A stretch of 64,000 bases of DNA, from positions 248,001 through 312,000 of the forward strand of contig NC_013407.1 of NCBI RefSeq assembly GCF_000024625.1. Reading direction: 5' to 3'. The notes below the pieces were generated by a model. The model searched no databases, was not told the origin of the DNA, and worked only from the letters and a program-made list of their open reading frames with translations. A program made the translations under genes and the position numbers. The stretch comes from Methanocaldococcus vulcanius M7 (GTDB taxonomy: Archaea > AGJL01 > Methanococci > Methanococcales > Methanocaldococcaceae). Below are positions 47,585-55,760 of this stretch, piece after piece. Numbering within the stretch: position 1 is the first letter of the stretch; each line of letters opens with the position of its first letter.

Positions 47585-49942
47585 ATGATTATTAACGTTG
47601 ATCTACACATACATTCAAGATTCTCAGGTGGAACGTCAAAAGATATGAATGTAGAGAATATCTTAAAATATGGAAGGTTGAAGGGATTAAATATTATTGG
47701 GACTGGTGATTGCACACATCCAACTTACTTGGAAGAGATAAAGCAATATAAAGATAGGGAGTTAATTTTAACAACAGAGATTGAAGATAAAAACAGAGTT
47801 CATCATCTTATCTTACTACCATCAATAAGCAAGGTTGAAGAGTTAAGAGAAATTTTAAAAAAATACTCTAAGGATATTGATAAAGAGGGAAGACCAAGAG
47901 TTCATATTAATGGAGCTGAACTTTTAGAGATTGTTAGAAACGTTAATGGCTTGATAGGACCTGCTCATTGCGTTCCTCCAGATACACTGCTGATATTAGA
48001 AAATGGATTTAAAAGAATAGTCGATATAAAAGTTGGAGAGAAAGTATTAACTCATGAAAATAGGTTTAAAAAAGTTGAAAAAGTTTATAAGAGGAGATAT
48101 ATTGGAGACATAATAAAAATTAAAGTTAGATATTTTCCAGAGGAAATAATATTAACTCCTGAACATCCCGTTTATGCAATTAAAACAGAAAAGAGATGTG
48201 ATGGCTCTCATGGAATTTGTAAATTCAACTGCTTAACTCAATATACAAATCCTTCATGTAAGAAGAAGTATAGAAAATATAAAAGAAAGTGGATTATGGC
48301 TAAGGACTTAAAAGTGGGAGATGTAATCGTTTATCCAATACCTAAAAAGGTTAAGGACATTAAGTATTTATCATTAGATAAATATTTAAATAATATTAAG
48401 CAGAAATCTTGGAGAAATAGAATTCCAGAAAAAATCGAAGTTTCTGAGGACTTTTGTAGGTTAATTGGATATTTCTTATCTGAAGGTTATTGTTTTAGAG
48501 ATGGAATTGGATTTGCATTAGGAGAGAATGAGAAAAAAATCATTGATGATATAGAATATTTGATGAAAAAAATATTTAACTTAAAACCAAAAATAAGGAA
48601 TGATGAAAGACGTGAAGAAATAGAATTAAAATATTATTCAAGAGTTTTAAGAGATTTCTTTGGAGACATGTTTTATTGTGGAGATGAAAAAAGAGCTTGG
48701 AATAAAGCTTTGCCTAATGAGTTTTTATACCTTCCTGTGTCTAAACAGCTTCAAATATTTATTGGGTGGTGGAGAGGAGATAAAGGAGTAACTACCTCAG
48801 AAATTTTAATGAATCAACTAAGGTTGATTTCTTTAAGATTAGGTTTTATAATAACATTTAGTAAGCATGTTCCAAAAAATCCAAAAATTGGAGACAGAGA
48901 AGTTATTAAGTGTCATGCAAGATGGCAGGGAAGAATATCTCCATTAAATGAAAACATCTTAGATGCATTAAGGGATGAAGATATTAAACTTCCAAAAAGG
49001 GATGTTAGATATGGATGGATTGAAGGAAATTACCTATATGCTCCAATTATAAGAATAGAAAGAGAGTATTATGATGGTTATGTATATAACTTGGAGATTG
49101 AGGATGATTCAAGCTATGTAACTGTTTCTGGAACTTTGCATAATTGCTTTACTCCATGGACATCCCTCTATAAATCTTTTGATTCAATATATGACTGCTA
49201 CAACAAAAAACCTGACTTTGTAGAGCTTGGTTTGTCAGCAGATACAGATATGGCAGATATGGTTCCAGAGTTGAGGGACTTGCCATTTCTATCAAACTCT
49301 GATGCCCACTCCTATCATCCTCATAGATTAGGAAGGGAATTTAACCAGATAGAGGTTGATTATATTGGAGGAGTTGAGGATAACTTTGAGCAAATAAAAA
49401 AAGCCATAAAACATAATAAAATTATAGCCAACTATGGATTAGATCCAAAGTTGGGGAAGTATCATTTAACCGCCTGCTCTAAATGCCACACAAGATTTAA
49501 GTTAGAGGATGCCAAAAAATATAATTGGAAATGTCCAAAGTGTGGAGGAAGGATAAAAAAAGGAGTTTTGAGTAGAGTTGAAGAGCTGAGTGATGGAAAG
49601 ATAGAGCATCCAAAGTTTAGACCTCCTTATTATAAGTTAATTCCTTTGGCTGAAATGATTTCTCTAACCATTGGCAAGGGAATATTTACAAAGGCCGTTC
49701 AAGGTCTATGGGAGGAGTTTATTAAAAAGTATGGTAATGAGATTGAGGTTTTGATAAATGCTGATATTCAGGAATTGGCTAAAATACATCCAAAAGTGGC
49801 AGAGACGATTAATCTGTTTAGAAAAGGGAAAATATATATTTATCCAGGTGGAGGAGGGGAGTATGGTAGAATTTCATTTAAACCTCAAAAGGTTGAATGG
49901 TATAGAGAGGAGATAACGTTAGATAGGTGGTTAAAACAGTAA
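47585..49942 (+). CDS. PHP-domain protein (TIGR00375-like) interrupted by an intein
   Basis: 785 codons, of which 392 are an intein, leaving a 393-residue mature protein. The N-extein has the PHP motif VDLHIHSRFSGG and ends GPAH; the C-extein starts CFTPW and contains FLSNSDAHSYHPHRLG, with a zinc ribbon further on (CSKCHTRF...CPKCGGRI). The ATG at 47585 follows GGTGATTAT; the longer frame upstream overlaps the radical SAM gene. The same host gene carries the Hyp-1 intein in M. jannaschii (MJ0043), as I recall. The host protein's biochemical role is unknown. Confidence 0.93.
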   Translation: MIINVDLHIHSRFSGGTSKDMNVENILKYGRLKGLNIIGTGDCTHPTYLEEIKQYKDRELILTTEIEDKNRVHHLILLPSISKVEELREILKKYSKDIDKEGRPRVHINGAELLEIVRNVNGLIGPAHCVPPDTLLILENGFKRIVDIKVGEKVLTHENRFKKVEKVYKRRYIGDIIKIKVRYFPEEIILTPEHPVYAIKTEKRCDGSHGICKFNCLTQYTNPSCKKKYRKYKRKWIMAKDLKVGDVIVYPIPKKVKDIKYLSLDKYLNNIKQKSWRNRIPEKIEVSEDFCRLIGYFLSEGYCFRDGIGFALGENEKKIIDDIEYLMKKIFNLKPKIRNDERREEIELKYYSRVLRDFFGDMFYCGDEKRAWNKALPNEFLYLPVSKQLQIFIGWWRGDKGVTTSEILMNQLRLISLRLGFIITFSKHVPKNPKIGDREVIKCHARWQGRISPLNENILDALRDEDIKLPKRDVRYGWIEGNYLYAPIIRIEREYYDGYVYNLEIEDDSSYVTVSGTLHNCFTPWTSLYKSFDSIYDCYNKKPDFVELGLSADTDMADMVPELRDLPFLSNSDAHSYHPHRLGREFNQIEVDYIGGVEDNFEQIKKAIKHNKIIANYGLDPKLGKYHLTACSKCHTRFKLEDAKKYNWKCPKCGGRIKKGVLSRVEELSDGKIEHPKFRPPYYKLIPLAEMISLTIGKGIFTKAVQGLWEEFIKKYGNEIEVLINADIQELAKIHPKVAETINLFRKGKIYIYPGGGGEYGRISFKPQKVEWYREEITLDRWLKQ
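47969..49144 (+). mobile_element. Intein with LAGLIDADG homing endonuclease
   Basis: 392 residues from Cys (CVPPDTLLILENG) to Asn (VTVSGTLHN), before extein Cys (CFTPW). Splicing block B is present as ILTPEHPVYAI and block F/G as GYVYNLEIEDDSSYVTVSG and HN. The endonuclease motifs are CRLIGYFLSEGYC and LQIFIGWWRGDKGV, both with an acidic residue, so homing may still be active. The insertion point lies next to a metal-binding His of the PHP domain, so splicing is probably needed for host function. Confidence 0.93.
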
Positions 49943-49949
49943 AATTTAA

Positions 49950-50732
49950 TTATTCTGAAAAATCAATTTCTGTTCCTTCAACATCTCCCAATAAAGCTTT
50001 ATATACATTATTAGCTTTATTCCCATTAAATACAAAACTTTTACATTTATTTTTTTTAATCGTTTCTATTTTATACTTCATCCCACCGGTAATATCTATG
50101 CTGTTAGAACCACTTAAATAATCCAAAATTTCATCGATATTATTTTTATCAATCCTCTTTATTGGCTTATTATTTATTAAAACGCCATCAACATCTGTGG
50201 CATAGAGAATTAAATCTGCCTTTAACTCATTTGCTAAGTAAGGGACAATATCATCCCCAGAGATTATTCTATATCCGTTTTTATCATCTACTACAATATC
50301 TCCATGAATAACTGGAACTAAATTCCTTTTAAGCATCTCTTTTATAGCGGAGATGTCAAAAATTAACTTATCTCCAAAAACTACAAATGAAGAGGGTTGT
50401 ATAGAAACAGTTGGGATGTCATAACTCTGTAGAGTATCTATAATTATGTTGTTAAATCTTCTCATTGCTTTCTGTATATCCCAAAATCCTTTATCCATGT
50501 TTATAAATATTTTTTTTCCGTTTTCAATTTTTAGGTATTTCTTAGCTACTGGATGACCAAAAGCCCCTCCTCCATGAACAAGGATTAATTTTATTTCTAT
50601 ATTTCTATTTTTATAGCAATCTAAGGCATTTTTTATCTCCATAGCTATTCTTTCCAAGTTATCCCACTTTATCGAATAAGGGACATTTTTGTCTGATAAG
50701 ATACTTCCTCCTAATTTTAATATCACCAACAC
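49950..50732 (-). CDS. ipk: Isopentenyl phosphate kinase
   Basis: 260 residues of the amino-acid-kinase fold. Motifs: ILKLGGSIL, VHGGGAFGH (with the IPK-specific His), PVIHGDIVVDD, ISGDDIVPYLA, ATDVDGVL and ITGGMKYKIE. It phosphorylates isopentenyl phosphate to IPP in the archaeal mevalonate pathway. The start is GTG behind AGGTGGGACT. It resembles MJ0044. IPP isomerase and GGPP synthase genes lie elsewhere in the window. Confidence 0.94.
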   Translation of the reverse strand: MLVILKLGGSILSDKNVPYSIKWDNLERIAMEIKNALDCYKNRNIEIKLILVHGGGAFGHPVAKKYLKIENGKKIFINMDKGFWDIQKAMRRFNNIIIDTLQSYDIPTVSIQPSSFVVFGDKLIFDISAIKEMLKRNLVPVIHGDIVVDDKNGYRIISGDDIVPYLANELKADLILYATDVDGVLINNKPIKRIDKNNIDEILDYLSGSNSIDITGGMKYKIETIKKNKCKSFVFNGNKANNVYKALLGDVEGTEIDFSE

Positions 50733-50770
50733 AGTCCCACCTAAAACTTTTATTTTGCTTTTATTTTGTA

Positions 50771-51424
50771 TTATCTTCTTATAATTAGAACTTTGTTTCC
50801 TCCTTTCATAAATTCATAATCTGTCTTTTCAATCTTTGCTTTATAGTCATTTAAAATTTTATCCAAAAATAATGATTTCTCCCCTTTTAAATTTAAGACA
50901 GGGAATATTCTAATCTCTTCAGAAACCCTCAGGAGTTCATCAATCGTCTCTTTATGAAACTTATAGTCAAATATGTTATCATATAATAACAAAAAATGCC
51001 CTACAACTGACAAATAGAACTCATCATCCTTAAATTGTGTTTTTGGGTATATAGTGTAGATATATCTTCCTTTATTTATTTTATAATCTTCAAGAAATGT
51101 TTTATAAGTTCTTTCTCTTGTTTTTTTCCAGTCATCAATACTATTAAACTCATTCCAATTAAAACTATCTTTAAATTTCTCTTTCAGGTGTTTTTCCATA
51201 AAATCCAGGTCTTTTTTACACCTTTCTTCAATCTCCTCAGCTTTTAAATTATAAATTTTGTCTGAGGCAGTTATTTTGTATCCCTTTGCATTTCCCTCTG
51301 CACAAAAAGAACTAACACCAGAAGCAACATCCAAAATTTTATTACCTAATAAATCTTCATTTAAATTAAACATTCTAACATATTCATTAAAATTTCTTCC
51401 AAGAAGAACAGGCCTTAATATCAA
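50771..51424 (-). CDS. Predicted SAM-dependent methyltransferase
   Basis: 217 residues. The N-terminal KILDVASGVSSFCAEGNAKG matches the SAM-binding motif I of class I methyltransferases, with ITASDKIY as motif II. The middle part is helical and the C-terminal strand ends NKVLIIRR. The start is TTG behind GGTGGTAGA. It lies 38 bases upstream of the IPK gene, probably in one operon; the substrate is unknown. Confidence 0.8.
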   Translation of the reverse strand: MILRPVLLGRNFNEYVRMFNLNEDLLGNKILDVASGVSSFCAEGNAKGYKITASDKIYNLKAEEIEERCKKDLDFMEKHLKEKFKDSFNWNEFNSIDDWKKTRERTYKTFLEDYKINKGRYIYTIYPKTQFKDDEFYLSVVGHFLLLYDNIFDYKFHKETIDELLRVSEEIRIFPVLNLKGEKSLFLDKILNDYKAKIEKTDYEFMKGGNKVLIIRR

Positions 51425-51657
51425 TCTACCACCAACTTAAATATTAAATATGTTAATTTAGCTTCTTCAGTATATAAAAATAGTCCTTATAAAAAATAAT
51501 ACCTTTAAAATAATCATCATTATAGTAGATACATCTACCAATAGGACTTTTAGAGTTGATAACGCCCAATAAAAAATCTGTTTTTAATGTTTTAGTGATA
51601 AAAAATAATAATTAAACGAATTCATTTACGAAATAATTATGTAATATCTTTTCAGAG

Positions 51658-51687
51658 TTTCTATCCCCTAAGAAGTTTTATTTTACC
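51658..51687 (-). repeat. Degenerate CRISPR repeat beyond the right array
   Basis: TTTCTATCCCCTAAGAAG and the following bases match the right-array repeat at about 22 of 30 positions. Only 19 bases separate it from the next repeat, so part of a spacer seems to have been lost. It is likely a relic of an older array end. Confidence 0.45.
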
Positions 51688-51706
51688 TAATTTTAAAATT
51701 TTTATA

Positions 51707-52282
51707 TCTCCATCCTCGAAGAGGTCTGATTTTAATTTCAGATGCATTATTAAAAAAACTTCCAGTAATTTACAAAGTTTCCATCCTCGAAGAGGTCTGA
51801 TTTTAATATATTCTTTTATTAATCTCTTCCATTAATTCTATTTTCCATCCTCGAAGAGGTCTGATTTTAATGAGGATGAAGACACTTTGGAAGAATGGTT
51901 TAAAAGGGCTAAGAGATTTTCCATCCTCGAAGAGGTCTGATTTTAATGGCTCACAGGCAGTTATAACCGTAACATATACATTTCCATCCTCGAAGAGGTC
52001 TGATTTTAATTTAGCTTAGCATCAATAACTTTTAAGATAATTTGTATTTCCATCCTCGAAGAGGTCTGATTTTAATTTGATATTGTTATGCAAATATATA
52101 ACACAACAGAATTTCCATCCTCGAAGAGGTCTGATTTTAATGGATTAGTTGAACAGTATTTCTACCCAAACTCAATTTATAGATTTCCATCCTCGAAGAG
52201 GTCTGATTTTAATCAAGTATTTTTTTAGAACTTAATAAAAAGGAACTAACCCTTTCCATCCTCGAAGAGGTCTGATTTTAAT
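51707..52282 (-). CRISPR. CRISPR array, 9 repeats / 8 spacers
   Basis: Plus-strand repeats read TTTCCATCCTCGAAGAGG then TCTGATTTTAAT, at 51707, 51778, 51842, 51918, 51981, 52047, 52112, 52184 and 52253 (30 bases each). Spacers are 33-46 bases. The array is transcribed leftward from the leader at its right. The leftmost repeat has one change and is the oldest. The ends of the repeat equal those of the left array (ATTAAAATCAG... and GATGGAAA), but the centre CCTCTTCGAGG is a different stem. Confidence 0.98.
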
Positions 52283-52650
52283 AGGGTAATTTTCCTTATT
52301 TCATTATAATGTTTTTACTGATATTTATATTTTTCTACACTATAAAAATTTCTACCCTTAAATAACCCCTTTCCTTTATAAACCTTTTAACAAAACAATT
52401 CAAACTTTTATTTAAAAAATAACAATAAACAGAAAATAAAAACATAAAACACACTTAATCAACCGTGGATTTCTAAAAACAACTACAAATAACTAAAAAC
52501 TTCAAAAAAACTCCATAATCAAACACATCCAAATATACAAAACAATAAAACAAACCACCCCTTAGAAACCAACTAAAACCAAATAAAAAACAAAAATCTA
52601 AACCAAAAACCTAAAAATCAAAAAAATAAAAATAAACAACAAGATAAATA
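52283..52650 (-). promoter_or_regulatory. CRISPR leader, right array
   Basis: 368 bases nearly identical to the left leader (45034-45400) in inverted orientation, with about three substitutions and one T-run length difference. It ends at the DUF2067 gene's 3' end. Confidence 0.85.
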
Positions 52651-52678
52651 AAAAAATATAAATAGATCCTGAAATCTT

Positions 52679-53245
52679 TTAATAATAGCCAGCAGTGTTC
52701 ATCGTTTCTAACTTTTCCTTTAATTTTAAGGCCTCTTTTATCTCTTCCTCCTCAAATGGTCTTTCTGAGGCAATGGAGACGATAGCTTTGTCTATATAGG
52801 TGTTTTTAACTCTCATCCCTTCTGGAAACACCCTTCCCATGAAGTCCATAACTTTATCTAAAAAATCCTTGCTTGCATCATAAACCTCCATATCTAAATC
52901 AATATCTGAATCTGTAATAACTTCAAATCTTGAAGGTTGATCGATAACGTGTATCTTTTTTAGTAGGTAGGGGAGATATGTTTCATCAGTTATTTTAAGT
53001 TTGTAGATTGTTTTTCCATTTTCTTTTTTCTGCTCCGCAATTTCAGCAAAGTCCCTCAACTTAATAGCCCTTCTTGTGTGCTTTGGTAGAACCCCTAATA
53101 TGAAGTATGGAACCTTCTCCTTTGCTATAAATTCAACCCTAATTATTGACTTTCCTAAAATTAAATCCTCTAATGCCGTTTGTATAACCTTTGTATAGAT
53201 GTTTTTTCCTGCTTCATCTTCACAATGAACAATTATCTCAGCCAT
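52679..53245 (-). CDS. DUF2067 family protein
   Basis: 188 residues from the ATG at 53245 (MAEIIVHCEDEAGK), behind GGTGATAGT. The frame upstream of that ATG runs through the hairpin element at 53271-53303 and is not part of the protein. The product is soluble alpha/beta, with ALEDLILGKSIIRVEFIAKEK and IDKAIVSIASERPFEEEEIKE. It fits DUF2067 of archaea from memory; the function is unknown. Confidence 0.7.
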   Translation of the reverse strand: MAEIIVHCEDEAGKNIYTKVIQTALEDLILGKSIIRVEFIAKEKVPYFILGVLPKHTRRAIKLRDFAEIAEQKKENGKTIYKLKITDETYLPYLLKKIHVIDQPSRFEVITDSDIDLDMEVYDASKDFLDKVMDFMGRVFPEGMRVKNTYIDKAIVSIASERPFEEEEIKEALKLKEKLETMNTAGYY

Positions 53246-53270
53246 ACTATCACCATTTGTTGTCGCTAAG

Positions 53271-53303
53271 GAAGTTCCGCTCTTTAGAGTGGAGAGGAAT
53301 TCA
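53271..53303 (+). repeat. 33-base hairpin element, copy A (IS200/IS605 right-end-like)
   Basis: Reads GAAGTTCCGCTCTTTAGAGT then GGAGAGGAATTCA. It matches copy B (53486-53518) at 25 of 33 positions. The changes include three compensatory pairs: positions 4/30, 5/29 and 11/18 change from weak to strong pairs together. It lies just upstream of the DUF2067 start. Confidence 0.6.
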
Positions 53304-53399
53304 GATGAAAACCTAACGGTTTTCATTACTCTCCTCGCTACGCTCGAAGATAGGGGAGGCGGGCGGGGATAAGGTTTATATATTCAAATTGGCTTATTA

Positions 53400-53518
53400 T
53401 TTATCGAGGCGGTCTGACCCCGCCCAATGAGCTGAATCTGCCCAATGACCCCTCGGCGACGAGGATGAGAGGGTGTTCCCAGTGGGAACCTCCACCCTTT
53501 AGGGCGGAGAGGAGGTCA
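53400..53518 (+). mobile_element. GC-rich structured patch ending in hairpin copy B; possible TnpB right end / guide-RNA remnant
   Basis: A GC-rich island in AT-rich DNA. In order it holds a GGCGG/CCGCC hairpin (53408-53424), CCTCG-GCGA-CGAGG with a GNRA-type loop (53451-53464), GTTCCC-AGT-GGGAAC (53475-53489), and the 33-base hairpin B ending GGAGAGGAGGTCA (53486-53518). A TTTATATA element at 53375-53382 could start an RNA near 53402. Ends of the type hairpin-GGGGAGGA..TCA are typical of archaeal TnpB elements, whose guide RNA 3' part is encoded at the right end. No tnpB frame remains. The family assignment is inference. Confidence 0.5.
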
Positions 53519-54352
53519 AGAAACTTCTTCTTTAAGCATTAAGTCCAAAATCTCTTTTAGATTTTTATGTTTTAATTTACCCATAACATTTATAATTAGA
53601 ATTGGCTTTCCCCCAACATAAGAATAAATTATCTCTTTATCTTCATCAGAGAGTTTTTTACCTAAAATCTCTTCAGCTAAAAAATCCATAAACTTTAAAG
53701 CTGTCTCTTTATCAAAATCATCCACTAAAATATAATCAGCTCTATCCTCCAACTCTCCAGCATTATAAACATATTCAATGAATAAACTATCTGAACTTAG
53801 GCAGAAAACATGACATAGGTGTTGTTCTTTAGTTAAAGAAACTAAAAACTGGAATAACTCTTTTAACAGATACTTTTGTCCGTTGAGGACTACATCTCTA
53901 ATCATTTGCAGTTCATCAAATATTAAAATTGGCTGTTTCCCACTCTTTTTAACCTCTAATAATAAGCTATTTAAGTATTGAAAAGCATCATTAATCTTCT
54001 CCTCAAATAGTTTATCAAATTCAACCTCTGGTATTGGAATCCCAGTTAAAATCTTAGCCCCTTTTGTTATCAGATTTAAAACTTCTGATTTATCTATTAT
54101 TTTTTCAAAGAAGTCATCTTTTTTAGTGGTAAAAATTGCCTCAATAAACTCCCTCTTTTCTGAGATTAAGTAAGTTCTAAAATTTATATAAAAAACCTTA
54201 TACTCATCATTTAGTTTGTTTTCAATAATCTGCTTTATTAGAGCAGTTTTTCCAGAGTTTATAGAACCATAGATAAAATAAATTAAATTTGGTTCTCTTT
54301 CTAAGATTGATAGAATTTCATTAATCTCCCTCTCCCTATTAAAGAATTTCAT
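53516..54352 (-). CDS. Archaeal ATPase (AAA, PF01637 type), C-terminally truncated
   Basis: 278 residues; relatives in M. jannaschii are about 350-370. The opening [15 protein letters not shown], the P-loop [15 protein letters not shown] and the Walker [13 protein letters not shown] are intact, as is [11 protein letters not shown]. The C-terminal winged-helix part expected after [12 protein letters not shown] is missing: the frame ends at a TGA made by the last bases (TCA on the plus strand) of the hairpin element. This looks like truncation by insertion. The start ATG follows GGTGGAATT. Confidence 0.8.
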   Translation of the reverse strand: MKFFNREREINEILSILEREPNLIYFIYGSINSGKTALIKQIIENKLNDEYKVFYINFRTYLISEKREFIEAIFTTKKDDFFEKIIDKSEVLNLITKGAKILTGIPIPEVEFDKLFEEKINDAFQYLNSLLLEVKKSGKQPILIFDELQMIRDVVLNGQKYLLKELFQFLVSLTKEQHLCHVFCLSSDSLFIEYVYNAGELEDRADYILVDDFDKETALKFMDFLAEEILGKKLSDEDKEIIYSYVGGKPILIINVMGKLKHKNLKEILDLMLKEEVS

Positions 54353-54376
54353 AATTCCACCAAAAAAATTAAAAAA

Positions 54377-55615
54377 TTATGCCTTCATCTTCTTGTATCT
54401 ATAACCAGATGATAGCAAAGCGGCTCCAACAGCACCAATTAATTGAGAGTATTTAGGAACAACAATTTTTCTTCCTAAGACCTCCTCCATAGCAATAACT
54501 AAACCCTTCAACAAACTACTTCCTCCAACCAGTATGACTGGATCTCTAACATCAACTTCCTGTAATTGTTGCTCAAAGACCTGCTCAGCGACTGAATGAG
54601 CTGCTGCCGCTGCTACATCCTCTGCCTTAGCTCCCTCAGCCAATGCAGTAACCAAATCCTGAATACCAAAGACAATACAATAACTGTTCATGTTTATCTT
54701 TCTCCAGTCCCCTTTTGCTGCTAACTCTCCCAACTCTTGGAGAGAGACACCTAATCTTCTTGCAGTAATCTCAAAGAACCTACCGCTTGCCCCAGCACAG
54801 ATTCCTCCCATTGTAAACCCATCTGGAATGGCATCATACAAGGAGATAGCTTTATTATCCATCCCTCCAATGTCTATGACTGTTGCCTCTCCTTCTTGCT
54901 TATCAGCCAAATAAGCAGCTCCTTTTGAATTGACTGTTAGCTCTTCTTGGATTAAATCAGCTTTAAAGTAATTTCCTACTGTGTATCTTCCATATCCAGT
55001 GGTTCCAATCGTTTCAACTTGATCTAAACTTATTCCTGCCTCTTTTAAAGCGTTATCAACTGCCTCTTTAGCTGACTCAATAACATCCTTTGTATATATC
55101 CATCCAGTTCCTGCAACTTCATCATCTATCATAACAACTGCTTTTGTTGTTGTAGATCCGCTATCAATACCTAAGCTTATTCCTTCCTGCTTCTTCCTTG
55201 CCAATAGAGATTTTCTTTCAACAATTGTGGTTAATGCCTCCATTCTTGTTAATAACTCAGATGCTTTTGTTCTCTCTGTGAATGAATACATAACTACTGG
55301 CAAGCTTGTGTTTTGTTGTATAAGTTTTCTTACTTCGTTTCTTACTAAGGCACCTTCAGCACATCTGAAACATGTTGCCACAAACACTGCTTCAGCATCG
55401 GTGTTTCCTTCCATGATAGACATTGCCCTTGCAAACATCAGTTTTAGGTTGTCAGATCCGACTTTAAATCCTAATCTCTCCTCAACTTCATCAATATATG
55501 AGAGATCAACCTCTGGAAAAACAAGTTCTCCTCCAACTTTTTGTGCTGCTTTTTCGATTTCCCTATAAACACCGCTCCACTCTGCTCCACAGGTTAATAA
55601 AGCGATCTTTACCAT
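54377..55615 (-). CDS. Methanogenesis marker protein 15 (BadF/BcrA-type ATPase)
   Basis: 412 residues. The actin-like ATPase core has [37 protein letters not shown], and [14 protein letters not shown] with the Cys that binds a 4Fe4S cluster in dehydratase activators, plus VGGSSLLKG. An N-terminal extension (about 1-140) is specific to marker 15. The start is taken as the ATG at 55615 within GAGAGTGATGTTTATG; upstream ATG and GTG codons are possible. Probably an ATP-driven electron-transfer activator for a methanogenesis enzyme. Confidence 0.85.
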   Translation of the reverse strand: MVKIALLTCGAEWSGVYREIEKAAQKVGGELVFPEVDLSYIDEVEERLGFKVGSDNLKLMFARAMSIMEGNTDAEAVFVATCFRCAEGALVRNEVRKLIQQNTSLPVVMYSFTERTKASELLTRMEALTTIVERKSLLARKKQEGISLGIDSGSTTTKAVVMIDDEVAGTGWIYTKDVIESAKEAVDNALKEAGISLDQVETIGTTGYGRYTVGNYFKADLIQEELTVNSKGAAYLADKQEGEATVIDIGGMDNKAISLYDAIPDGFTMGGICAGASGRFFEITARRLGVSLQELGELAAKGDWRKINMNSYCIVFGIQDLVTALAEGAKAEDVAAAAAHSVAEQVFEQQLQEVDVRDPVILVGGSSLLKGLVIAMEEVLGRKIVVPKYSQLIGAVGAALLSSGYRYKKMKA

Positions 55616-55760
55616 AAACATCACTCTCCAATAACTTTAATGCAGATCATTTACTTATCTTTTATATGCCTTTTATCTTTTTTTATCTTTATTTTTTATT
55701 TATTGTTATTGATTTTTATTATTTATCCATTGTCTATTACTTTCTTCATTATTCTTATTA

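Noticed and set aside
45034-52650. Whole 45-52.6 kb segment as a composite transposon
   Set aside because: The inverted repeats are CRISPR leaders ending exactly at repeats, there is no transposase and no target duplication visible.
44963-53245. cas genes near the arrays
   Set aside because: The genes between and beside the arrays are a radical SAM protein, PHP/intein protein, isopentenyl phosphate kinase, methyltransferase and DUF2067 protein; none is Cas-like.
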